Shown: piece after piece, positions 45,301 to 57,200 of the stretch | Numbering within the stretch: position 1 is the stretch's first letter | How the letters are laid out: every line of letters begins with the position of its first letter | NCBI GenBank assembly: GCA_018902385.1 | Contig: JABSSW010000001.1 | Location: forward strand, 744,001-808,000 | Length of the DNA: 64,000 nt | Reading direction: 5' to 3' | Source: Physcia stellaris | Lineage: Eukaryota > Ascomycota > Lecanoromycetes > Caliciales > Physciaceae | Program-made: the position numbers and the translations under genes | Notes under the pieces: model-generated | The model's input: only the letters and a program-made list of their open reading frames with translations | Told to the model about the DNA's origin: nothing | Databases searched by the model: none

Positions 45301-45845
45301 GAGGATCCCCGGAACATTAGTCTTTCCCAAGTTACCATTGTTGGCTGTCAAGGCAAGAATATCCTGAAAGAAGGATGTCCATTCCGAGCTATACATAACG
45401 ACGAACAGATAGGTAAGTGTCTGCGTCAGTTTGTTCTGGATACTTGTCGAATCAAGCTGGCTATTGGGCCCATTCCTACCGCCGTACGTCTCCCGGGCGT
45501 AGGCCATGATATTATCTCGGAGAAGCACCAGATTATGCTGGTCCAACTGACCGACTTGGATAGCATGATTGATGATATCCAAAGCCACGTGCCGGACTAC
45601 GTCGGAAGACCTTGGAGTTCGTATGGCCAGAGATAGGCATACTTGCCAGCCTTGAGGTTCATTGCGGAGCTGATTCAGGAACTCAAACGCTTGTGCTTTG
45701 AGTGACTGCTCCACTCGGGGATTCCAGGCGATTTCGATGGCATTTTCAACCTACAGACATGGTCAATAGGGCATCCTCTTCGCAAGATAGGTTAATTAAG
45801 TTTTGTGGTAGAACACGGCGGAGTGCCGCATACCTGAGCTTCCAT
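42383..45845 (-). CDS. LOS1: Exportin-T, tRNA nuclear export receptor
   Basis: Exons 45845-45834 (MEAQ), 45750-44172, 44118-42623, and a last exon that is uncertain. The body of 1,029 residues is all-helical HEAT repeats of the importin-beta type: [59 protein letters not shown]. Los1/XPOT carries mature tRNA out of the nucleus with RanGTP. After FFQ a GTAGGC donor is clear. An acceptor at 42488 yields a 34-residue tail ending at 42383; another at about 42499 yields an 11-residue tail. A further donor (GTGAGT near 42433) means the C-terminus needs transcript evidence. Confidence 0.92.
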
Positions 45846-46333
45846 ATTCGTGCTCACTGATGATGGTCAGGATGCCTTTGCAGCAAATGTACGAACACAA
45901 TACCCGATTAATAAATGCATATGATTGGTCCTCCACAGTATGTCGTGGGACCATTGGAATCTGTGCTATCGAGTCATAGGCGTGAAGAAGCGTGTGTTGT
46001 GAAAGTCACACATTTTCTACTCGTACCACAAATGAAAATGGCAGACAAATCGTTATCGATAAGCCATCTCCAACCAGATCCTTCGCAGATGTGGGACAGA
46101 TGATGGATAGAAATCGAACAGAAACGGGGAAGTTCAGCGTGAGTTCTGCTGGGCGTGGTACAGTAGGATTCAAAAGGTTTAGGCGGATGAGGCAACTGGT
46201 CACATTGGCTGTCACGTGTTCGCTCTCGGATTTACTTGAGGCTTTAGGAAGAACTTAGAAAGCTGTTGGCTACTGGACTACCGAGTAGCTATTCCACTGT
46301 GCTGGCCGTGCCCAGTTCCATTGATCTTTGTGC
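45846..46333. promoter_or_regulatory. LOS1 upstream region and TFIIIA 3' flank
   Basis: 488 bases upstream of the LOS1 start and downstream of the TFIIIA stop (both minus strand). No specific motif recognised. Confidence 0.4.
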
Positions 46334-48012
46334 CTACATTAGACAGGGATCTAATGCTGTTGGATCCTCACCCTCCCGCCCATGATCCGCCAAATGACTG
46401 TCCGCCTTTGCAAACACACTACCACTCCATAGAGCTTCTTTCCCCGCTGTGCCATTTGCGTGTGGAACGTCCTGACCGCCAAGCCAAAAGCTACCACCAA
46501 CAGAAGCTTGATACTCCAATCGGTCGAAGTAGTCGTCAGGTAATCGAGAGTCAGCCTCCAGCTCTAGGGCGTCGGTATCAAAGAGACTGCTCGAGCCATG
46601 TTGCGCCTGCTGATTCAAAACATCCGAATATTGCTGGTTATTGTCAACTTTCGCTGTGTCCAAGTCATGATAGCTCTGAAGATGGCGGTGCAAGTCATAA
46701 TCTCTGGGGAAGCGATGCTCGCAGCCTTGAATTGGGCATTCTAATTCGCGCCCTGCCTCGTAGCCAATCCCAGTCAGACGCATCAGAGTTGTATCGTTTG
46801 ACCCCCGTCCTTTGTCTTCTCTATCAGATCTTCTCAGTCGGTCGAGACCAAGATGGACAGTTCGAATATGCCCAATCAGGTTGTACTTGGAGGACAAGGC
46901 ACGGCCACAAGCGTTAGACCCATCCCAATTATCGACATGCATGAGTGTTGTGGGATCAACCATGCCACAAACGAAAGATCTGGCTTCCTCATGGATTTGT
47001 TTTATATGCTTGTTGAGATTGCTTTTGCTGGTGAACGACCTTCCACATCCAGTTTCGATACAAGGGTATTTCTTGCGTACTTCAATGTCCAAATTGCTGT
47101 GCTTCGCCTCAATGTGTTGTTCCAGGGTCTCATGGTTTGCAAATTTGGAACCACATACATGGCATGCGGGTGGATGATCCGTCCTAATGTGGCCTTGCAA
47201 TGCTACTAACGTTGGATAGCTCGTATCAGATGCCAAACATATCGTGCAATAGTAGCTCCTCCCGGAATGTACCGAGTTCACATGGTTTCGAAGGTTCCCT
47301 TCGATATCGAAGCTAGCGCCACACGCGATTCCATTATGGTCTTGCTGATCACACACGAATGGCTTTCTCTTCCCCTCATGAACTACGGCGATATGCTTCT
47401 GAAGTGTGTTGTGCTTCCTGAACTCTTGGCCGCACCCTGGAAATGTACAAGCGAACTGTTGCCGTTTGATGTGCAACTCTTGATGCCTTTTCAATCTTGT
47501 GGATGTGACAAAAGTCTTACCGCAGCGCTCCCATTGGCAGACGTAGTCCCTTTTGTCGGAATGTGCAGATTTGATATGGTGCTTAAGGTGTGATGAGCGG
47601 AAGAAGGCTTTGGAACAAGGATTGTGAGGGCAGACGAAAGGCCGAGTGTTGGTATGAGAGTTCAGGTGCTGGACCAGCTTTGCTTGTCGGTTAAAGGTCT
47701 TCGTACAGCCAGAGTATGTGCAAAGTATTGTTTTGCAATTGGACGGAACTTGTGGAGAGTTGGGGTCGGAAATGGGAGTCAGAGGCGTTTGGGCATTAGT
47801 CTTAATCTGATGTGTATCCTCCTGGCTTTCGTCGCTGGATGAATCATTATCGCTTACATCGGTAAAGTCGGATCCTGTGGAGATCAGCAGGCAGTGTAGA
47901 CGTTAGACTGATTGAATTTACCCTCCCCCAATCTACTAGGATCCAGACGGCGCTTTTTGGATGATAAATGCTCTGCTGGGGGGCACTTTCTTTTCGAAAT
48001 TTGACTAGCCAT
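46334..48012 (-). CDS. Transcription factor IIIA-like C2H2 protein
   Basis: Exons 48012-47922 and 47874-46334; 543 residues. A basic start (MASQISKRKCPPAEHLSSKK) and acidic linker precede about nine to ten C2H2 fingers in tandem: CTYSGCTKTFNRQAKLVQHL, CPHNPCSKAFFRSSHLKHH, CQWERCGKTFVTSTRLKRH, CTFPGCGQEFRKHNTLQKH, CGASFDIEGNLRNHVNSVH, CTICLASDTSYPTLVALQGH, CHVCGSKFANHETLEQH, CIETGCGRSFTSKSNLNKH, CGRALSSKYNLIGHIRTVH and CPIQGCEHRFPRDYDLHRH. The count and spacing fit TFIIIA, which nucleates Pol III on 5S rRNA genes. The C-terminal 130 residues lack fingers, as in yeast Tfc2. Another long-finger factor cannot be excluded. Confidence 0.88.
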
Positions 48013-49231
48013 TGCGAATAGCGATTCAGCAGCTCAATCATTGAAGGATTTCTGGCTGGTTATGTCATCCTGTATTGAGAGGCTTTATCAAAGCATTGAT
48101 GGTTAGGAGTGGTAATCTGGGCCAGGAGCGCGCATGTAGTAGTAAGCGTTATTGAAAAGATTAATCGTTGTGGGCGGGGCAAAAGAGAGCGAAAAATCAA
48201 GTCCCTTAGCGTGATACTTCGCTCACACATGGTGGTACCCGGCACTCGTCCCCAACTACTTATGCCCACTCGCTCTTGATTATTTCTAAAAGTTCGACCA
48301 CACTTCATGTAAGCAACCCCACCCCCAACTTTTGCCCTTCATATATTCCGGCGCTCAGGAGAGTCACCTGAATCTCACGCTAATAATCTTTGTGCAACAG
48401 AGAATCATTTCTAAAGTATGCGTCTCTCACTGGTTTTCTCACAAAAGCCACAGAATCTCCAACCTGGCTGATGACTTATTTCCTTGACACCCAAGAGTGA
48501 ACGACCTTATACTCTCGTGGCCTTGTGCCTCTTGGTCTCCTTGGAGATTCCCGAAGAGAGTGGTGATGATCTCAACCCTGTCCTGATGTCTGGCTTCGGT
48601 CGGTCGGGCTGGGTGGGTGTTGATGGAGGTCTGACAGGCTTCATGTAGTCAAAGTAGTGATATCGAGTTTTGGATGGGTGGCTCTCGTATATGCTTGAAA
48701 TCGCATGTGTATCTAGAACAATGAACGAACTCACTCTGTAGCACCTCGAATAATACTAGTATCATTTGATGCTATGTCTTCCTGTTGAATCCCTCTCGCA
48801 AGAACTCCTTTTGATGTAACGAACGCACACATGGATGGTTGCTTAACACAGGTTTAAGCTTTGATGTTTGAGATATGATCATGGAGATTTCCATCCTGAC
48901 GGCAACATCTGACTTTCAACCGTTAGGGCAATTTTCAATTTTGGTGTGGTGTTTATATTCGCTTATTAATAGTGGCAACCAATCGTCGATCGTACTGGAC
49001 GACCATACATACTGTACGGAGACCCACACCATTAGTTCTGTCAGCTGGGTTAGGGTTGAGTAAAATTCTGCACCCAAATAACGCGCCAGACCCTAACCCT
49101 TCTGACAGAACTTATGGTGTGGGTCTCCGTACGTACATTACTCCGTAGTGCCACACAGTTTCTTCTTTTCACATGCAAATCATCGAGGATAGAAACCGCA
49201 TCCTAAGCAGGGTCAGCGGTTTACTTCAAGC
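48013..49231. other. Intergenic region with a MITE
   Basis: 1.2 kb between divergent TFIIIA and the peroxin. It contains the palindromic element at 49017-49129. A 75-codon minus-strand frame (48734-48507; MSSFIVLDTHAISSIYESHP) is open but unrecognised. No tRNA or 5S gene seen. Confidence 0.45.
49017..49129. mobile_element. MITE-like palindromic element 1 (113 bp, TA-flanked)
   Basis: Terminal inverted repeats of about 40 bases with three mismatches, beginning CGGAGACCCACACCA on both strands and separated by about 33 bases. TA lies directly outside each end (49015-49016, 49130-49131), the target duplication of Tc1/mariner/pogo transposons. The inner part of each arm contains GGGTTAGGGT. No coding capacity, so it would be moved in trans by a Fot1/pogo-like transposase (inference). 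It shares its 15-base tip with the element at 51649-51841. Confidence 0.8.
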
Positions 49232-50813
49232 ATGGATGAATACACAGCTGATGCCTTCGTTAATCGCGAGGAGCCGGTGCCAGTCATCGCTGTCTCAGCC
49301 GACCCTGACCTCTCCAGTCTATCATCTGACAAAGAGCACTCGGAGAGCAAACGTGAGAGACTAAAGGGGAAGCTATCAAACTCGCGTCTCGGTGAGAAGA
49401 TGCAAGATGCCAACAAGCAAGAATCCGGGGCTTCTTTACAAGATCGCCTTTTCAGCAAGTAAGCCAACCCTATCATGAGAAAACCCACAATTCTTCTAAG
49501 GCTATGGCCTACTAAACGCCGACGTCGAAGGTTGATGCAACAAGTCATACCTCATGAAAATGGCGATGTTGTCGATGACGTGCTGGACGAGAGATCTTCA
49601 AAATACATCAGACGCCCTGGGTTCAGTCTCCCTCTTATGACGAACAATTTTCGCCGCTTCAATGCCAGGTGAGAGTCTACAAAGATCTGGAACTAAGCCA
49701 GGCCTGAGATATCTCTAGGATTGGAGTAGTCTTTGTATTTCAGACACGACTAATACGCCTTCTGAATTGGACTACCCCATCTCACACGCTGTCTCTACTC
49801 GCAGTTTGCACCTTTGTGTGCCTTGACCCCTACCTTCTATCCGTTCTACCGATTGCTTCTACGCTACTATTCATCTTGGTACCCGCTTTCCTGGCCCGTC
49901 ATCCTCCACCCCCTGTAGCAGCGTCACAGACATCGTATTCCCTCCATGGACCTCCTCTAGCTCCGCCAAGGACCATCAAGCCTGCAGCTGAAATGTCGAA
50001 AGACTTCTTCCGCAACATGCGGGATCTGCAGAACAGCATGGATGACTTCAGTATCATGCACGATGCAGTATTTAAGGCTCTTGCTCCACCTACCAACTTC
50101 TCGAATGAAGCACTCTCATCAACCATTTTCTTGTTTCTGTTCATAGTAAGCTGCACGCTGTTCGTTGCTTCCCACCTCTTGCCGTGGCGGTTTCTGTCGC
50201 TTGTCATCTGCTGGACAGCCATCATCCTTGGTCACCCGTCTGTCCAGAAGTTCGCCTTAGCTACTCGAGCGTCTCATCTACGGCCACGCGAGAAGAAAGC
50301 ACAGACATGGCTCGAAGGCTGGATAGCCTCTGACATAATCCTTGATGCACCGCCAGAAGAGCGTGAAGTCGAAATCTTCGAATTGCAGCGACGCAAAGGA
50401 GGTCAGGCGGGGAATGGGAGCCTTGGGTCTTCGGTCCAAGTCCGTACGATCCGTTATCACCACAGCGCATTTCTGGCGACAGAGCGAAAGGAACACGCTT
50501 CTTCGAGGATGTACAGCCGCCAACAGGATGGGAATGGGGCGATAGGAAGTGGGTACTTGATATGGGCAGTAAAGAGTGGGTAGAAGATAGAATGGTACAG
50601 GGTGTTGAGGTGGAGATAGAAGGTGAGAGATGGGTGTTCGATTTGGCTGAAGAACGGATCTATGATACGAATGGAGTGAAAACTAGAGGCTCACAGGGAA
50701 AAGCCAAGGTGCCAGATTGGGAAGAAGGGACAGCCACCGAGAAGACAGGTGAATGGAGAAGACGAAGATGGGTCAGAACGGTCCGGAGGCAAGCCATTGA
50801 AGCTTTCGAATGA
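49232..50813 (+). CDS. Peroxisomal membrane peroxin of the Pex23/Pex24 (DysF) group
   Basis: Exons 49232-49458, 49531-49668 and 49719 onward. The start MDEYTADAFVNREEPVPVIA and RRPGFSLPLMTNNFRRFNAR are typical of fungal Pex24-type proteins. Membrane segments include LSLLAVCTFVCLDPYLLSVL with PIASTLLFILVPAFLA, and STIFLFLFIVSCTLFVASHL. The C-terminal DysF domain shows WEPWVFGPSPYDP, RFFEDVQPPTGWEWGDRKW and MGSKEWVEDRMVQGVEVE. These peroxins sit at ER-peroxisome contacts and set peroxisome number and size. The frame changes by one base near the GGGG run at 50409-50412; the downstream frame is the family one. I read this as a likely homopolymer error. Confidence 0.85.
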
Positions 50814-50844
50814 TAGTGAAGATGTTCCTCCTTGATTGGGACCC

Positions 50845-51543
50845 TTAATCAATCTTTCGTTTCGATTTCTGCCACATCTCCACCCTCCTGCTGATGTCAG
50901 CTTCGGTCTGCTGTTTTGGATTCAACTTCGGGTCCATGCTCATCGATTTGATATCCTGCCCATACTTAGTTACCAGTTGTTCGATCCATTCCTGTTCTCT
51001 ATGGCTTTGCTTGCGGGGCTTCTTCTTTCCCTCGATCACCGCCAGTTCCGTTCGAGCGGCGGCCTCAAGCTCGGGTACCACCCCAGCGTGATCCATTCTA
51101 TCATGGTTGGTGCGATCCCAGGTCTCGTGGGCTTCAGTGACTTGATTCGTCGCAATCAAAGGGTCATTGAGTGGATTCCACCTTGTGTTCTCGTCGTAAA
51201 CCACTTTCAAGATCCTACCCTCCTCGTCCCTCACAACTTTTGCCGTTTGCAGGCCTGTCGTGGTTGCGGGTTTCGAAGCCGCGACAGCTAGCGCGTCATG
51301 TCTGCTTTGAGTCTCGTATTTCATAAGCTCTGAGTCCGTAGTTTTGACCTCTGTTCCTCCAGTCCTAGCATTAAGCTTACTTGTCAAACCCAGACGGCGA
51401 TAGTTTTGAGATAAGGTGAGGTGCTTGTCCCATTTTGCTGCAACAAGAGGGGAGGCCTTGATCGGCAGACGTTTTGATTTTGGTTTCTGGGTCGCACGAG
51501 GAACGGAGGATCGGTTCTTCTTTTTCTGGAGCATACGACCCAT
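50845..51543 (-). CDS. NOP16: NOP16, nucleolar 60S ribosome biogenesis factor
   Basis: Single exon, 232 residues. The basic start MGRMLQKKKNRSSVPRATQK and the phrases AKWDKHLTLSQNYRRLGLTS, VVYDENTRWNPLND, and YGQDIKSMSMDPKLNPKQQT with the C-terminal ISRRVEMWQKSK are characteristic of fungal Nop16. It acts in early pre-60S particles. The MITE at 51649-51841 lies about 105 bases upstream of the start, in or near the promoter, and the AT-rich repeat block begins just beyond it. This is the last host gene before that block. Confidence 0.92.
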   Translation of the reverse strand: MGRMLQKKKNRSSVPRATQKPKSKRLPIKASPLVAAKWDKHLTLSQNYRRLGLTSKLNARTGGTEVKTTDSELMKYETQSRHDALAVAASKPATTTGLQTAKVVRDEEGRILKVVYDENTRWNPLNDPLIATNQVTEAHETWDRTNHDRMDHAGVVPELEAAARTELAVIEGKKKPRKQSHREQEWIEQLVTKYGQDIKSMSMDPKLNPKQQTEADISRRVEMWQKSKRKID

Positions 51544-51648
51544 TTCGAGGTACGTAGAGCTCTTGTGGCAGTGGTATGCTCAAGACCTTTATGTTTAACC
51601 CTCTCAAGCAAAGCAAATTCAGAGGGGGCGATGACCCTAAATCGGCTA

Positions 51649-51841
51649 CGGAGACCCGCACCAAAAGTCCTGATGTGCGCTAAAAACAGGGGGCCATTAG
51701 AGGGGGCAGAAGTAACCATCGAAATAGATTGAGGGGGTATGCCTAAGCTGCCAAAGGCGGGCTGCCGGGGGCAGCTGTTACTTCTCTAACCCTAAAAATT
51801 CAATAATCTTGGCACATCAGGACTTTTGGTGCGGGTCTCCG
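51649..51841. mobile_element. MITE-like palindromic element 2 (193 bp, TA-flanked)
   Basis: Perfect 30-base terminal inverted repeats starting CGGAGACCCGCACCA, with TA immediately outside both ends (51647-51648 and 51842-51843). The inside is G-rich on the left and carries a further short inverted match (AGAAGTAAC). No coding capacity. The 15-base tip differs from element 1 by one base (CGGAGACCCRCACCA), so both likely belong to one family. It sits between NOP16 and the AT-rich block and does not share that block's base signature. Confidence 0.85.
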
Positions 51842-51899
51842 TAGGGTTATGCATGAATTGGAATTTATGCTACAAACCCAATTTTTGAAATAACTCAAC

Positions 51900-54040
51900 A
51901 ACGAAACGTGATATTGACCTGATTAACGCGTCATTCGAATCGCCGAACCTTTGCGCACCGATCAGTGAACAATTGATGATAATGAAAAAAATAACATGAT
52001 CGTTGTTAAATCAAACGAATGAAAACGTTCACGAGCAAAAAACAATGTTGTTGAAAAACATCAAAAAATGTCGAAAACTCGTTCGAACAAAAAAAAAATC
52101 ATCATCAAAAATCATTGAAAATTGATTTACAATCGTCGTGACATATTTTGAAAACACGCAATTTGCATTCATTCAAAAAAATATGATGAACGCAATGAAC
52201 AAAATGATTGTTCAATTCAACAAAAAACACGCGAAAATGAAAAAAAGCAATGTCATGATTCGTCATGAAATTACAAAAATAATCATTTTTTTTAAATTTT
52301 TCTTTTTTTCACGATCAAAACGAATTCACGCAATTGAACAATCGTCGTTGCGATTTTTTCAACGTTCAAAATCATCGCAAACAAAAACATCGAAATCATA
52401 ATACGTTTAAACGACAACGAAAAAAAACAACAATTGAATCAATACGAAATCAAACGTATCGTCAATGAAATCAACACGTGCATTACGAAAAAAAACATAC
52501 AAATCAAAAATATTCGAACGATCAAAAAACTTTCGAATGATAATTTCGCGATACACGCGATAAACGCAAAAAAAGCAAAAAAATTGCGAAACAACAATGC
52601 ATGAACGACGATACTCGATAAAAAAACGAAAACGATCGTTTCGATTTACGCGATCATGATCAACGAAATAAAAATCAAAAAATTCGATTTAACAACGACA
52701 AAAAATAAAAAAACGACGATGCATAAAATCAAAAAAAAAAACGAAAACGTGAAAAAATTAAAAAAAATGAAAATTTTGTACGTGTTTTGAAAAAACAAAT
52801 TCACGACAATGCAACAATATCATTTTTTGATTATTGAAATCACTATTTCAAAAATGAATAACAATATGTTGAACAACAACATCATGATCGGAAAAAAACT
52901 GAAAACTTGCTCAATGTTCAACAAGACATGCAAAATTATTCAATGTTATAAATGTCATCATCACGAACACAATACAATTCAATGCACAAAAAAAGAACGA
53001 TACGATTACTGCGCAAATGCGCATGTTACAAAAAAAAATGTGCAAAAAATTACAAAATCAAATGTTGTGTATGTGAAAAAACACATAATTCATGAAAAAA
53101 AAAATGCAAAAAAAAACAAAAAAAAATCGAGAAAATCATGTATTAACGTTCGATTACGTCAACGAAATTCGAAATTCAAAAACAACAATACATCGTCGTC
53201 AACAAAATGATAACGATTTCGAAATCGATGAATACAATTCACGAAAATTCAAAAACGACAATCGTTGCGAAAAAATTCAATCAACTAAGAAAATTACAAC
53301 GACGAAACATCGAAAAATCACAAAAAAAAAAATTTATTTAAACGAAATCAACAAACGCAAAAAAACGAACGCGCATGAATTTCACGTGAAAATGATTTTG
53401 TCGATCGAAACAATAATGTTATCGCAATTATTTTCAAATTCACAAAAATCTCGAAACAAAAAAAATGATAAATCGACGTCATCGATCAAAAATAAAAAAA
53501 CATCAATGATCAAAAAAAAATATGAAAAATTTGAAAAAAAAGAAAATTTTTCGTTCACGATCATCAAAACATCTTTAATTAACGTCACGAATCGAAATAC
53601 GAAATTCAAAACAATGAAAAAATGTTAAAAAACGACACATTATCGATATTACAATACAACGTCAACAATTCGAAAATTCAAATCATGATATCGCTGTTCG
53701 AAACAAAAAACATAAAAAAATTCGATATATTGATCATGCAAAAATCATGAAAAAATTCATTTCAATTCACGACAAACAACAAATTTTCGCAACAATTCGA
53801 ATTATTGTACATGTTCGATGCAATCACGAGAATGTGCATGTTCGTCAACAAAAAAATAGCGAAAATCGAATATTTTCACACGTTTCACAACAAAAATTTA
53901 ATTTCGTTAAAAATGCAAATCGCGAACGACAAAATTATCAACATTCACAACATGTATAATTTATGCAAAAACAACGAAAACTTCAACGCGATATTCAGTT
54001 TTAAAAACGCGATGCAAAAAAAAATCAACGAAAAACACGT
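51900..54040 (+). mobile_element. Decayed non-LTR retrotransposon (LINE, Tad/I-like), 5' part
   Basis: Plus-strand LINE, 5' boundary not exact. An ORF1-like segment at about 52800-53210 has a zinc knuckle CYKCHHHEHNTIQC (C-x2-C-x4-H-x4-C, 52944-52985) followed by a second Cys cluster, as in fungal Tad-type ORF1. From about 53640 an AP-endonuclease domain starts (phrases ILIMQKSW and IHNMYNLC). It is interrupted at 54040 by the LTR element and resumes at 61504. Reading frames are short and repeatedly interrupted, so it is inactive. Clade is by resemblance only. Confidence 0.7.
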
Positions 54041-54234
54041 TGTTATGGCACAAGACCAGATTAGATGATATGAACTTAAATCAAATATTCTGACATGACT
54101 TTTGACAAAGGTTTTGTCGTCATCTCATACTAAATGAATGATGATCAGACAATTGACTCGCAATTATTGTACATAAATTGACATTTTGTCGTTTATAGTT
54201 TCTAAATCAATCAATTCACACATTACGCATAACA
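54041..54234 (+). repeat. 5' LTR of the Gypsy fossil
   Basis: 194 bases, starting TGTTATG and ending CATAACA, a 7-base inverted end with the canonical TG...CA. About 92% identical to the 3' LTR, with roughly 16 differences, all transitions. Confidence 0.92.
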
Positions 54235-57200
54235 ATTGATAGTATCATTCAAGCGATGATCTGTACGTAGACAAAACGACATCATTTTTTGTCTTTTAAC
54301 GTATCAGTTTTCGAACAATTTTGTATTCAAACGATCAAATCAATTGTTCATCATTATTTTCGTCGTTGTCGTTGTCGAAAACTTTATTGTTCGTTCGATT
54401 TGACGTGTCGATCGAAATCAATCATCAGCAACAAATATTCAGTTGAAAATGAGAATTTCAATCAAATTTTTCACTTTTTTTTTACAATTTTCAGCAAAGA
54501 TGATTGATTTTTCATTCAAATATTCAAAACATTTCGAGTTTTCGTTGAAATTCGCATTGTCATCGCTCAGTGACGACGCATTTGAATGTCAATTCACATT
54601 TGAATTTTTGTTTGATTCGAACAATTTCAATTCAACGATTTCATTTGTTTTTTCAACAACAGAAAATTTGTTCAATTATTTTGGAAATTTCAGCTCGCTT
54701 TTCTTTTTCTTGTTCTGTTTATCATTTTTTATTTCAAAACTTAGCATTGCTTGTCATTTTCATTTAAGTCATTTTGATTGTTTTCATATCACAAATCATT
54801 CGCATTGCGTTCGAATTATTCGATTACATCGATACAATTGATTCGATTTATTTTGTCAATACATCGGCAGAAATTATTGTGAACAACATCGTAATCAGTT
54901 TTTTTAAATCAACATCGTTGTCAGTCATTAATCATTCGATCTCGACAAACATTGTTTATTCAACAAAGTGAATTGTCGACAAAATTCGCTTTCGCAAAGA
55001 TTTTAAAGTTTTTGTTATTGTCACAGAAATTTATCGAAATAGTCAATCATTTCTCGACTGAATTAGTGATCGTGTTACGTCATTCATTTTTGATTTAAAA
55101 TCGACGATTGCAAATATTTTTCTTGATATTTTTACATTCATTTTTCGAAAAATTTACGTCGTAAATTTCAAGTCATTTCGTCGACGTCGTTTTTTCAACG
55201 ACGAAACAGCATCATAATTTCGCTGAACATCATTTTTCGAAACACAAAAAATATCGAATTTATTTTCGCATTCAATTCAGATATGACGAGCGAGAATAAC
55301 AATTGACAAAACACGAAGTTCACGCAACAGCAATGACAAATTTTTCAAACATTGATTACAAATGTTCGAAACGATGTTCAGACAGAATTTCAAGATTTTG
55401 TCGAATCATCAGATTCAATCGAATTTTCTGACAATGATGATGACGTCAAATGAAATGCTCAAAAAACAGAATTTTTCGATTCGTGATACGAAAAAAAAAA
55501 CGTTATCATCGGCAATTCGATCGAGCATTCGAACAAAAATACATATTTTCGAAATGTTCATTTCTATATTGAAAAAATTAAAAATATGACATTGTTCAAA
55601 GATATTGATGTGATTCGAACAAATTTTTATAATTGTATGCGTGATCACGCGTTACGTTGATACACAGAAATAATCAACGATGATCAAAAACGATTGATCA
55701 AACTCGAAAATGACGTAAAAAAATGAAAACGTTTGTTGTTGAAACGATACAAAAAATCGTCATCAACAGCGTTGACGATTATCACGAAAAAAAAATACAC
55801 GATGAAAAATGTTCGTCGATATCGCGAATCATTCGATTTCGCTGAAATTATAATCAGAAAAATTAAATCGACAATGATGTCAGTTTATTCGCAATTGTAT
55901 CTAATTTACAATGAATTGAAATTGAAGTTTCGACGAGATTTGATCAAATCGACAAAAAAAATTACAATGAATGAGTTTTTTCAACAATTTGATGATAAAA
56001 AGAAAATATGATGAAACATCGAAAATCGATATCGATTTTATCATTCGCTCGAAGACGAACGTCGTTTTCAATTCATTTATCGTTTTCAATTATCAGTTTT
56101 GTCAACATCATTCGATTCGTATAATATTTTTTTTGTTATCAATGAACGTGTAGACTACGAAAATTTCAATAAATTTTTTTCGCAGTTTCGTCAAATTCAA
56201 TATTCGACATCGTATCAGTTTGAAAAACAAAATAACGTTTACATTTTTCAACAGCGTTCATATCAGTCAAATTATTCAAATCGACAGCAATCGACACAAA
56301 ATATGCAAGAACGTTCATACGGAAATCAACAATATCGATTTCAACAAACGCAACAAAACGAAACTCAAGAAAATCGAAACACGTTCGATTCGCGATTTCA
56401 ATATTCGCAATTTTTACGTTTTAGTCAATATTTTGCTGATTTTTCAAATTCATTTTCGTTTTCGTTTAAACAAAATATTTATTTTAATCAGAATGAAGCG
56501 TCAAATCAAGATGAAACATTATATCGACGAACGTATTTTGCGAAAGAAGAAACAAAAAACAATTATTCAATCGATGAGAAAAATTATCAAAATGATCACA
56601 GCATGAATACTGAGAACGCGTCAGAAATATTTATGATAAATGATGAATATCATGACGAGAAACATTTCGAAACTCAGAAATTTAATGAGAATTATGTGAT
56701 TCATGAGTCATTCGAATATTTTGTGAATATTTCAGTCAAGCAGACAAAAATTTATTCATGCAAACGTTGTCAATCGAAATTTTATTTTAATAACAAATTT
56801 TATCGACATTTGCGCTCGTGTCAGGCAGTTTCGATTAAATTTGACACATCGTCGACGAAAAATGTTCATAATTATCAGACATCTATCATACAATCAAGTG
56901 TCAAAACAAATACACGACTTAATTTCGAATTTCGCTCGTGACGTTACGTCACGATGAAGACAAACATAAAACAGTTTTTCATTGATATGTGCGTCGATAT
57001 CGAATGCGATACATTTTTAATCGATCGTAAATTTCTGATGCAAGAAATATTTGATTACAAAACACATGCGCGACAAATCATGAAATTTTTCAAAATTCGC
57101 GATATCGAGAATGTCGTCGTCACAACAATTGATCATATTTCATTAATTTTTCGTGTTTTTGAAATTTCGATTGATGACGAGAATACGATTGTCACGTTCA

